DNA from: Lysobacteraceae bacterium
GTDB lineage: Bacteria > Pseudomonadota > Gammaproteobacteria > Xanthomonadales > Xanthomonadaceae
Direction of reading: 5' to 3'
Length of the DNA stretch: 6,293 nt
Assembly (NCBI GenBank): GCA_003449515.1
Contig: DMHI01000049.1
Span: 1 to 6,293, forward strand
Below are positions 1-5,698 of the stretch, one piece after another. The notes below the pieces were generated by a model, which saw nothing but the letters and a program-made list of their open reading frames with translations, did no database searches and was not told the origin of the DNA. Position numbers and translations under genes: made by a program. Numbering within the stretch: position 1 is the first letter of the stretch; every line of letters starts with the position of its first letter.

Positions 1-1380
1 AAGCGCATGTCCTCGCCGGTGACGGCGCGGCGCGGCATCCAGTGGGCCGGCGTCGGCATGGTGCTGGCGACGCTCGTCACCTTCGTCGCGCCCGCCACCT
101 GGGGTGCCGCCGGCATCGACCCGATCAACCTCGGGCTGATCGTGCTGGCCCTGGCCCTGAGCGGTGTGTTCTGGGTCTGGGGCAAGCGCGTGCCGCTCAC
201 CGACATGCCGCAGATGGTCGCCATCTTCAATGGCATGGGGGGTGGCTCGGCTGCCGCCATCGGGGCCGCGGCGCTGGTGTCGGCCTCGTCGCACAGCGGG
301 GCCTGCAGCGCCGAGGCGATGGCCGCGCTCGCGTGCATGAATGCCACCAAGACCACGCTCGCCGTGGCCGGTGCAGTGATCGGCGCGGTGTCGTTCTCGG
401 GCTCGGTGATCGCCTGGGCCAAGCTCGACGGCCGCATGGACAAGCGCTACGTCTTTCCGGCGCAGCAGGCGGTCATCGTGCTGTTGACGCTGGCCACCCT
501 GGCGGCCGGACTGGTGCTGATCGTGCAGGGCACGCCCTCGCTGCCGGTGATCGCCGCGTTCTTCGCGCTGGCGCTGATTGTCGGCGTGGCGATGACGCTG
601 CCGATCGGCGGTGCCGACATGCCGGTGGTGATCTCGCTGTACAACGCGCTCACCGGCCTCGCGGTCGCATTCAAGGGCTACGTGCTGCAGAACGAGGCGC
701 TGATGATCGCCGGCATGGTGGTCGGTGCCGCGGGCATGCTGCTCACGCAGTTGATGGCCAAGGCGATGAACCGCTCGCTCGGCAACGTGCTGTTCGGCAG
801 CTTCGGCGCCAGCGGCCCGGCGCAGGAGATCACCGGCACGCAGCGGCCGGTCGAGGCCAGCGATGTCGCCGCGATGATGGCCTACGCCGAGCGCGTGGTG
901 ATCGTGCCGGGCTACGGCATGGCGGTGGCGCAGGCGCAGCACAAGGTCTGGGAGCTGACGCAGGCCTTGCAGAAGCGCGGCGTGCAGGTGAAGTTCGCCA
1001 TCCATCCGGTGGCGGGCCGCATGCCCGGCCACATGAACGTGCTGCTCGCCGAGGCCGGCGTGCCCTACGACATCATCGCCGACATGGACGACATCAACCC
1101 GGAGTTCCCGATCACCGACGTGGCGCTCGTCATCGGCGCCAACGACGTGGTGAACCCGGTGGCCAAGACCGACCCGGCCTCGCCGATCTACGGCATGCCG
1201 ATCCTCGATGTCTCGCTGGCGCGCAACGTGATCGTGGTGAAGCGCGGCAAGGGCACCGGCTTCGCCGGCATCGAGAACGCGCTGTTCTACGCCGACAACG
1301 CGCGGATGCTCTACGGCGACGCCAGCGGTGCGATCGCGAAACTGATCGGCGGGATGAAGGAGCTGGACGGCGGGCACTGA
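1..1380 (+). CDS. pntB: NAD(P) transhydrogenase subunit beta, 5'-truncated by the window edge
   Basis: Beta subunit of the proton-translocating inner-membrane transhydrogenase, which moves hydride from NADH to NADP+ using the proton gradient. The frame is open from base 1, and the first methionine (base 7) is probably internal: the visible residues K-R-M-S-S-P-x-T-A-R-R-G match a region that normally lies about 20 residues into PntB, so the true start is outside. Numbering from that Met, residues 10-255 are a run of hydrophobic helices (domain II), including GGADMPVVIS at 201-210 and the conserved KAMNRS at 252-257. Residues about 285-457 form the NADP-binding domain III, with GYGMAVAQAQ (302-311), HPVAGRMPGHMNVLLAEAG (333-351) and GANDVVNP (377-384). 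The C-terminus ends normally at TGA. The pntA genes are presumably just upstream. Family identity is very secure. Confidence 0.97.
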   Translation, partial: KRMSSPVTARRGIQWAGVGMVLATLVTFVAPATWGAAGIDPINLGLIVLALALSGVFWVWGKRVPLTDMPQMVAIFNGMGGGSAAAIGAAALVSASSHSGACSAEAMAALACMNATKTTLAVAGAVIGAVSFSGSVIAWAKLDGRMDKRYVFPAQQAVIVLLTLATLAAGLVLIVQGTPSLPVIAAFFALALIVGVAMTLPIGGADMPVVISLYNALTGLAVAFKGYVLQNEALMIAGMVVGAAGMLLTQLMAKAMNRSLGNVLFGSFGASGPAQEITGTQRPVEASDVAAMMAYAERVVIVPGYGMAVAQAQHKVWELTQALQKRGVQVKFAIHPVAGRMPGHMNVLLAEAGVPYDIIADMDDINPEFPITDVALVIGANDVVNPVAKTDPASPIYGMPILDVSLARNVIVVKRGKGTGFAGIENALFYADNARMLYGDASGAIAKLIGGMKELDGGH

Positions 1381-1388
1381 GGCCGCAC

Positions 1389-1416
1389 GCGACGCCCCGC
1401 GCCTGTGGGGCGTCGC
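1389..1416. terminator. Perfect 10-bp hairpin between convergent genes, likely bidirectional terminator
   Basis: GCGACGCCCC (1389-1398) pairs perfectly with GGGGCGTCGC (1407-1416) around an 8-base loop. It sits 8 bases after the pntB stop and 4 bases before the end of the convergent minus-strand gene. It is GC-rich and has no T-tract on either side, so it is not a textbook intrinsic terminator. The position between two convergent 3' ends suggests it terminates or protects both transcripts. Confidence 0.6.
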
Positions 1417-1420
1417 CGCA

Positions 1421-1867
1421 TCAGCGGTTCCACCAGGCCGCGACGACCAGCGCGACCAGCAGCCACGCCAGGTGGGCCGGATGCAGCCACGGATCGGCCA
1501 CCATGCCGAACAGCACCGGGCCGAGACGCGTTGCCGATTCCCAGGGCATCAGCCCGAATGCCGGACCGACCACGCCCGCGGCGATCAGCCAGAGCGCCGC
1601 GGCGGTGCTGGCCAGCACGAAGGTGAGCGCCAGCGCGACCCGCCAGAGACCCGGCGGCACCCGCAGCAGCCCGAGCAGCACACTGGCATCGGCGGCCGCG
1701 ACCACCGCCATCCAGGCCGCCGGCGGCCCCAGCCACAAGGCCACGGCCGTCCAGAGCGCAACCAGCGGCGGCAGCGCCAGCACCAGCACCAAGGCGCTGA
1801 ACGCAAGCCGGCGGCGGGCGTTGGGCCGCGGTGCGGCGGCGGGGTTGGAAGCGGCGGAAGCGGGCAA
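1421..1867 (-). CDS. Unrecognised small four-helix membrane protein, probable TTG start
   Basis: I do not recognise a named family. The reading frame encodes about 148 residues when started at TTG 1867-1865. The N-terminus is Ala/Pro/Arg-rich with an RRR at 18-20, followed by hydrophobic stretches at about 23-46, 50-68, 76-100 and 131-146. This predicts an inner-membrane protein with a positive, cytoplasmic N-terminus. A conserved-looking stretch, GLMPWESATRLGPVLFG, lies at 105-121, and the protein ends in WWNR. There is no ATG before the hydrophobic region. The frame stays open upstream to about 2206 only by running antisense through sufT, which is unlikely to be coding. TTG 1867 fits a -10-like box about 37 bases upstream; a TTG or GTG near residues 26-27 would remove the start of helix 1. 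The membrane pattern and the hairpin after its stop support a real gene. Confidence 0.7.
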   Translation of the reverse strand: MPASAASNPAAAPRPNARRRLAFSALVLVLALPPLVALWTAVALWLGPPAAWMAVVAAADASVLLGLLRVPPGLWRVALALTFVLASTAAALWLIAAGVVGPAFGLMPWESATRLGPVLFGMVADPWLHPAHLAWLLVALVVAAWWNR

Positions 1868-1902
1868 CGGTCGGGTCCGTCGGGCCGTTGGGCGGGCCGC
1901 GC

Positions 1903-1908
1903 AGCGTA
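1903..1908 (-). promoter_or_regulatory. Possible -10 box for the small membrane protein gene
   Basis: Read on the minus strand this is TACGCT within GGCTACGCTGCG, similar to the GCTACACT-type -10 boxes common in this lineage. It would place a transcription start near 1896, about 30 bases before TTG 1867. I see no convincing -35 at 16-18 bases spacing. Confidence 0.3.
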
Positions 1909-1930
1909 GCCGGCCCGGGGCCTGAATGGC

Positions 1931-1936
1931 TAGAAT
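1931..1936 (+). promoter_or_regulatory. Probable -10 box of the sufT promoter
   Basis: TAGAAT matches the sigma-70 -10 consensus TATAAT at four of six positions, including the near-invariant second A and final T, within GGCTAGAATCCG. Transcription would begin near 1943, about 36 bases before the sufT ATG. The expected -35 region is GC-rich and shows no match, so the promoter may be weak or activator-dependent. It is divergent from the candidate minus-strand promoter about 25 bases away. Confidence 0.45.
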
Positions 1937-1978
1937 CCGACCCGATTTGGTCCTGATTCGATCGCCGATTTCCGCCCG

Positions 1979-2530
1979 ATGTACAGCCGCTCCAGCGAAC
2001 CCGTCAGCTTCTCCCGCGATTGCGCCGCCGTGCTGGTGCCTCAGGGCGAGCGCGTCACCCTGCCGGCCGGCAGCGTCGGCTACATCACCCAGGCCCTCGG
2101 GGGGTCGTTCACGGTGTTCGTGGAAGGCAACCTGTTCCGCATCGCCGGCGAGGATGCCGAGGCCATCGGCAAGCCGTCGCCGGAGGCGCTGGCGCTCGAC
2201 GAGCACGCCGGCGACGACGAGGTCGAGGCGCTGGTGTGGGCGCAGCTGCGCACCTGCTTCGACCCGGAGATCCCGGTGAACATCGTCGAACTCGGCCTCG
2301 TGTACGCGGTGGCGCTCGGCCGTTGCGACGATGGCGCGCGCAAGGTCGAGGTGCGGATGACGCTGACCGCACCCGCCTGCGGCATGGGCGACATCCTCGT
2401 CGACGATGTGCGCAGCAAGGTCGAGCGCATCCCGACGGTGGCCGAGGTCGACGTGGAACTGGTGTTCGATCCGCCGTGGAACCCGTCGATGATGTCGGAA
2501 GCGGCGAAGCTCGAGACCGGGATGCTCTAG
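1979..2530 (+). CDS. sufT: Putative Fe-S cluster assembly protein SufT (MIP18/DUF59 family)
   Basis: A 183-residue cytosolic protein of the SufT group, which helps deliver or mature iron-sulfur clusters when demand is high. The N-terminal extension typical of bacterial SufT is present: PQGERVTLPAGS (21-32), then GYITQALGGSFTVFVEGNLF (34-53). After an acidic linker (70-82) comes the MIP18/DUF59 domain (about 83-165) with DPEIPVNIVELGLVY (95-109) and TAPACGMGDILVDDVRSK (130-147), whose Cys134 is the conserved family cysteine. The tail FDPPWNPSMMSEAAKLETGML (163-183) is the usual end. Full length is normal. ATG 1979 has no clear Shine-Dalgarno sequence, but it starts exactly where related proteins do. 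No suf genes adjoin it in this window; it stands alone, convergent with corA and sharing stop-codon bases with it. Confidence 0.95.
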   Translation: MYSRSSEPVSFSRDCAAVLVPQGERVTLPAGSVGYITQALGGSFTVFVEGNLFRIAGEDAEAIGKPSPEALALDEHAGDDEVEALVWAQLRTCFDPEIPVNIVELGLVYAVALGRCDDGARKVEVRMTLTAPACGMGDILVDDVRSKVERIPTVAEVDVELVFDPPWNPSMMSEAAKLETGML

Positions 2531-2533
2531 AGC
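2524..2533. other. Palindrome GCTCTAGAGC joining two convergent stop codons
   Basis: The sufT TAG (2528-2530) and the corA TAG (2529-2527 on the minus strand) overlap inside CTAG, which is centred in a perfect 10-base palindrome. The two coding regions overlap tail-to-tail by 4 bases, leaving no room for a terminator between them. Each transcript must therefore end inside the opposite gene or read through it. Confidence 0.9.
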
Positions 2534-3540
2534 CAGCGGGCCTTGCGCAGCACGCGGTAGAGCACCGTGACCACGACCACCACCACGCCGATCAGGATCG
2601 GGTAGGACCAGCGGCCTTTGAACTCCGGCATGAACTCGAAGTTCATGCCGTACCAGCTCGCCATCAGGGTGGGCACGGCCAGCAGCGCGGCCCAGCCGGC
2701 CAGCCGCTTCACCACCTCGCCCTGTTCGGCCGTGACCAGTGACAGGTTCACCGTCATCGCCGCGGTCAGCATCTCGCGCATGGTGTCGGTGGCTTCGGCC
2801 ACCCGTGCCACATGGTCCTGCACGTCGCGGAAGTACACCCTGAGCTCCGGTCGCACCAGGTGCGGATGGAAGCGGGTGAGCTGGTTCAGCACATCGTTCA
2901 GTGGCGAGACCGCCAGCCGCAGTGTCGAGAGATCGCGCTTCAGGTCGTAGAGCCGGCGGATCGGTTCGCGCCTGAACCGCCGGTCGAAGATCTCGGCTTC
3001 GAGCACCTGCAGTTCGGCCCGGTATTGCTCGACGATCGGGAAGTAGTTGTCGACCGCGTAGTCGAGCACCGCATACAGGCCGAAGCCCGGCCCCATGCGG
3101 AACAGCTCGGGGTGCTGCTCGCAGCGTTCGCGCGCGGTGGCGTAGGGCAGCGAGGCGCCGTGGCGCACGGTGACAAGGTAGCGCGGGCCGAAGAACACGT
3201 GCGTCTCGCCCACCCCGATGTCGCAGTTCGCGCCGGCCTGGGCGGTGTGCAGGACGATGAACAGCGCATCGCCGTAAGACTCGATCTTCGGCCGCTGGTG
3301 CGCCTTCAAGGCATCCTCGACCGCCAGCGGGTGCAGGCCGAACTCCTCCTGGAGTTTGAGCAGCAGGACGTCGTCGGGCTCGTACAGGCCCACCCAGACG
3401 AAGCTGCCATCGTCGACCTCGAGCACGTCGCTGATCGCATCGAGGTCGATATCGGCCACCTTGCAGCCGTTGCGGTAGTGCACGCAGGCCCGCACCATCT
3501 CGGTGCGCGACTGCGGCTGCATGGGGATCACCGGGCTCAT
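2527..3540 (-). CDS. corA: CorA-family Mg2+/Co2+ transport protein
   Basis: Pentameric inner-membrane channel for passive Mg2+ (and Co2+/Ni2+) uptake. From ATG 3540 it is 337 residues. The large cytoplasmic funnel domain spans about 1-275, including FVWVGLYEPDD (47-57), HPLAVEDALKAHQRPKIESY (70-89) and the long helical part 165-275. TM1 (about 281-299) ends in the selectivity signature YGMN (297-300), followed by the periplasmic loop FEFMPEFKG and TM2 (about 313-329). The positively charged tail LRKARWL is as expected. The frame is open further upstream, but that part would overlap the preceding gene and reads as low-complexity Cys/Arg; ATG 3540 lies 7 bases after the preceding stop, with GAGGCGG some 14 bases upstream. 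A later ATG at 3498 is possible. It is the last gene of the minus-strand cluster, probably translationally coupled to its upstream neighbour. Confidence 0.95.
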   Translation of the reverse strand: MSPVIPMQPQSRTEMVRACVHYRNGCKVADIDLDAISDVLEVDDGSFVWVGLYEPDDVLLLKLQEEFGLHPLAVEDALKAHQRPKIESYGDALFIVLHTAQAGANCDIGVGETHVFFGPRYLVTVRHGASLPYATARERCEQHPELFRMGPGFGLYAVLDYAVDNYFPIVEQYRAELQVLEAEIFDRRFRREPIRRLYDLKRDLSTLRLAVSPLNDVLNQLTRFHPHLVRPELRVYFRDVQDHVARVAEATDTMREMLTAAMTVNLSLVTAEQGEVVKRLAGWAALLAVPTLMASWYGMNFEFMPEFKGRWSYPILIGVVVVVVTVLYRVLRKARWL

Positions 3541-3547
3541 GCCGGCA

Positions 3548-4735
3548 TCATCGTCCGCCTCGAAGCGGCTCGGCAAGCCGGCGGAAATGCCGCGCCAGCG
3601 CCCAGTGCAGCGGCAGCAGCAGGAACACCCATTCCACATTCTCCTGACGCATGAAGGGCATCAGCTTCAGGAAGGCACCGGCCGCGGCCAGCAGCAGCAG
3701 CAGTGTCAGCGCGATCTGGAACACGCGGCCGGGCGGCCGTCCGCGGATGGCGCGCACGGCACCCGGCAGCAGCACGAGGGCCAGCGGCGAGAGCAGGAAC
3801 AGGTTCTCGTTGCGCCAGGCGAAATCGTGGCCGCTGCCGAACCACAGGAACATCAGGGTGCAGCCCGCGAGCCCGGCGACCAACCAGAACGCGCCGGCGA
3901 ATGCGGCCACGGTCCGCGGTGCACGACGCCCCAGCCAGAGCACGCCGAACGCCAGCGCGCCACCCAGCAGCATCGCCTCGATGCGCAGCAGCGGGAACTC
4001 CGCCGGCTCCGCTGCCAGCCGGTGCGGCAGCAGCACCTCACTGGCGGTCACCAGCGCCCGGCCGTCGTCGCGGCGCACGCCATCGAGGGCCTCGGCCAGT
4101 CGCATCGGGATGAACGATTCATCCCAGCGCGACAGCGGCCGGTCGGCCTTGGCTGCGAGGCCGAGGTGGAAGCCCGCCGCCATCCACGGCGCGGGCAGTG
4201 CCAGCCGCACCGCCTCGGTGCGGTGCGTGTTGCCTTGCGAACTGGCACTGAGCCGGCGCTGCAGCAGACCGCCGGTGGCGGCATCGAGCGCATCGCGCAC
4301 GCGCGTCGAGCAGTTGTCGGTGAAGTAGCGGTAGTCGTAGACCGCGTTCTCGGGGCGGGCGTTGACCTCGAGCATGGCCGCCAGCGCCGAGGCCTCGGCG
4401 GCGTCGAGCGCCAGCCACTGCACGCTGACCCCGCGACCGCTGCGCTGGTACTGCGCCAGGTCGACCGACATCGGCAGGGCCACCAGCCGGTAGCGCATCG
4501 TGCCGGCGATGAAGCGCGCCACGAAGTCGGGCTCTTCGGGGTCGAAATAGCCGAAGTTGAAACTGGTGGGCTCGCGGCCGTCACCGGGGTCGACGACGAT
4601 GGCGTTGTGGCCGAAGCGCTCGAAGAACACCTCGCCCGGCTGCATGGTGAGCACGCCGATGCGCATCCCGGCCACGGCCTCGGTCAGGGCGGACAGGGCC
4701 AGCACCAGCCCGAGCATCCAGCGCGCCGCGCACAT
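3548..4735 (-). CDS. DUF4105 / Lnb-like periplasmic domain protein with five C-terminal membrane helices; candidate lipoprotein N-acyltransferase
   Basis: A 395-residue envelope protein. A signal peptide covers residues 1-22 (hydrophobic 7-19, likely cleavage after AVA). The periplasmic domain (about 24-250) has the DUF4105 hallmarks ERFGHNAI (39-46) and YDYRYFTDNCSTRVRD (133-148); His43 and Cys142 are the likely catalytic pair of a papain/NlpC-P60-like fold. Five hydrophobic helices follow at about 253-269, 275-299, 312-330, 337-360 and 369-383, with a basic tail. This architecture is that of the Lnb group, whose Bacteroides member N-acylates lipoproteins; I recall this and could not check it. 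Transfer of function to this protein is inference. The gene sits directly after corC, where lnt usually lies, and 7 bases before corA. ATG 4735 is preferred because GAGG lies 5 bases upstream; ATG 4759, inside corC, would add 8 residues and lacks such a site. Confidence 0.85.
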   Translation of the reverse strand: MCAARWMLGLVLALSALTEAVAGMRIGVLTMQPGEVFFERFGHNAIVVDPGDGREPTSFNFGYFDPEEPDFVARFIAGTMRYRLVALPMSVDLAQYQRSGRGVSVQWLALDAAEASALAAMLEVNARPENAVYDYRYFTDNCSTRVRDALDAATGGLLQRRLSASSQGNTHRTEAVRLALPAPWMAAGFHLGLAAKADRPLSRWDESFIPMRLAEALDGVRRDDGRALVTASEVLLPHRLAAEPAEFPLLRIEAMLLGGALAFGVLWLGRRAPRTVAAFAGAFWLVAGLAGCTLMFLWFGSGHDFAWRNENLFLLSPLALVLLPGAVRAIRGRPPGRVFQIALTLLLLLAAAGAFLKLMPFMRQENVEWVFLLLPLHWALARHFRRLAEPLRGGR

Positions 4736-4740
4736 GCGGG

Positions 4741-4744
4741 CCTC
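4741..4744 (-). promoter_or_regulatory. Ribosome binding site that decides the DUF4105 gene start
   Basis: On the minus strand GAGG overlaps the last two bases of the corC TGA and lies 5 bases before ATG 4735. This spacing favours ATG 4735 over the in-frame ATG at 4759. It also ties initiation of the downstream gene to ribosomes terminating on corC. Confidence 0.6.
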
Positions 4745-5597
4745 AGCCGCTGGCGACATGCACGTTCACCCGCAGGCTGTGGACGCGCCGCTGGTCGGCG
4801 TCGAGCACGGTGAAGTGGAAGCGCCCGCTCTCGAACTCCTCGCCGGGCTCCGGCAGGTGGCCGATGCCGGCCACCACCAGACCGCCGATGGTGTCGAACT
4901 CGTCGTCCGGGAAGTCGGCACCGAAGCGCGCGTTGAATTCGTCGATCGGTGTCAGCGCCTCGACCACGAAGCGGCCATCGGCTTCGGCGGCGATACCGGT
5001 CGAGGCGTCGTGGGCGTCATCGTGCTCGTCATCGATTTCGCCGACGATCTCCTCCAGCACGTCCTCGATGGTGACCAGTCCGGCGACGCCGCCGTGTTCG
5101 TCGATCACGATCGCCATGTGGTTGCGCGAGGCGCGGAACTCGCGCAGCAGCACGTTCAGGCGTTTGCTGTCGGGCACCAGCACGGCCGGACGCAGCAGCT
5201 CGCGCACATCCTGCACCGCGCTGTCCTCGACGATGCCGCGCAGCAGATCCTTGGCGAGCAGGATGCCAAGCACCTCGTCGCGATCCTCGCCATGCACCGG
5301 GAAGCGCGAATGGCCGCTCTCCACCACCCGGCGCATCACCTCGAGCAGGGGCGCATCGGCGGGCAGCGACACCATCTGCGCACGCGGGATCATCACGTCG
5401 GCGACGGTCATCGTCGAGACGTCGAGCGCGCCTTCCAGCATGCCCAGGGTTTCGCCTTCGATCAGACGGTTGCTGCGGGCGTCGCGGAGGATCTCGATGA
5501 GGTCCTCGCGGCTTTGCGGTTCACCCGAGAAGGCGTGCGACAGGCGTTCCAGCCAGGATCGCTTCTCGGGCAGGGGACTAGGGCCGTCCTCGGACAT
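4743..5597 (-). CDS. corC: CorC/YbeX, CBS-pair protein of the HlyC/CorC family
   Basis: A 284-residue soluble protein linked in enterobacteria to Mg2+/Co2+ efflux and to ribosome metabolism, encoded beside ybeY as here. The N-terminus has a short helical segment EDLIEILRDARSNRLI (31-46) and the family motif ALDVSTMTVADVMIPRAQMV (57-76). CBS domain 1 spans about 69-125 (SGHSRFPVHGED, 94-105) and CBS domain 2 about 134-188 (MAIVIDEHGGVAGLVTIEDV, 161-180, then LEEIVGEIDDEHD). A C-terminal CorC_HlyC transporter-associated domain (about 206-281) includes DEFDTIGGLV (232-241). It lacks the membrane DUF21 domain, as expected for CorC proper. ATG 5597 matches the family start, with a weak GAGA 3 bases upstream; the open frame continues to 5675 without family likeness. 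The stop overlaps the next gene's ribosome binding site. Confidence 0.95.
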   Translation of the reverse strand: MSEDGPSPLPEKRSWLERLSHAFSGEPQSREDLIEILRDARSNRLIEGETLGMLEGALDVSTMTVADVMIPRAQMVSLPADAPLLEVMRRVVESGHSRFPVHGEDRDEVLGILLAKDLLRGIVEDSAVQDVRELLRPAVLVPDSKRLNVLLREFRASRNHMAIVIDEHGGVAGLVTIEDVLEEIVGEIDDEHDDAHDASTGIAAEADGRFVVEALTPIDEFNARFGADFPDDEFDTIGGLVVAGIGHLPEPGEEFESGRFHFTVLDADQRRVHSLRVNVHVASG

Positions 5598-5612
5598 TCG
5601 TCTCGATGCGAT

Positions 5613-5627
5613 GCCCCCGACGGGGGC
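5613..5627 (-). other. Small GC hairpin in the predicted corC leader
   Basis: GCCCCC (5613-5618) and GGGGGC (5622-5627) form a perfect 6-bp stem with a 3-base loop. If the -10 box at 5639-5644 is used, the stem lies in the corC 5' leader about 15 bases before the start codon. It could stabilise the transcript or influence translation; there is no direct evidence for either. Confidence 0.4.
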
Positions 5628-5638
5628 GCGAGTGACGG

Positions 5639-5644
5639 AGTGTA
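5639..5644 (-). promoter_or_regulatory. Candidate internal promoter -10 box before corC
   Basis: On the minus strand this reads TACACT inside CCGCTACACTCCG, four of six matches to TATAAT including the key A2 and T6. The predicted start is near 5632, about 35 bases before the corC ATG. The -35 position carries only a poor match (about three of six). The 101-base gap between ybeY and corC, unusually wide for this cluster, supports an internal promoter serving corC, the DUF4105 gene and corA. Confidence 0.4.
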
Positions 5645-5675
5645 GCGGATGGTCGTGACGGTTCCGAACACGCAC

Positions 5676-5697
5676 CAGCGCGGCAGCCGGCGCGCTG
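5676..5697 (-). terminator. Hairpin just after the ybeY stop, possible attenuating terminator
   Basis: CAGCGCG (5676-5682) pairs perfectly with CGCGCTG (5691-5697) around an 8-base loop, starting 1 base after the ybeY TGA. No U-tract follows on the minus strand, so full termination is doubtful. It may reduce read-through from phoH-ybeY into corC or protect the upstream transcript's 3' end. Confidence 0.4.
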
Positions 5698-5698
5698 C

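Noticed and set aside
1381..1420. Small RNA gene or attachment site at the pntB 3' end
   Set aside because: The only structure is one GC hairpin with no T-tract, promoter or flanking repeat. A terminator between convergent genes is the simpler reading.
42..1925. Long + strand open frame of 627 codons overlapping pntB
   Set aside because: Its translation is Arg/Ala/Gly/His-rich with no domain likeness. It is the out-of-frame shadow of pntB in high-GC DNA and runs on antisense through the small membrane gene.
1868..2206. N-terminal extension of the small membrane protein antisense through sufT
   Set aside because: The extra 113 codons lie opposite the conserved sufT coding region and upstream of a plausible promoter. 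They have the look of a shadow, not of a protein domain.
3541..3639. 33-residue N-terminal extension of CorA
   Set aside because: It lies wholly inside the DUF4105 coding sequence apart from 7 bases, reads as low-complexity Cys/Arg, and is not part of CorA proteins I recall.
2812..3654. 280-codon + strand frame antisense to corA
   Set aside because: No recognisable motif. The minus strand encodes CorA with an intact GMN signature across the same bases.
3503..4813. 436-codon + strand frame antisense to the DUF4105 gene
   Set aside because: Rich in Gln, His, Arg and Ala with no membrane segments or motifs, as expected of the strand opposite a high-GC coding gene. The minus strand carries a signal peptide, conserved motifs and coupled starts.
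4557..5645. 362-codon + strand frame antisense to corC
   Set aside because: Composition is dominated by His/Gln/Val/Ala, and it spans two well-identified minus-strand genes, so it is a shadow frame.
5598..5675. 26-residue N-terminal extension of CorC
   Set aside because: It would translate through the candidate promoter and hairpin and has no likeness to CorC N-termini; ATG 5597 is where related proteins start.
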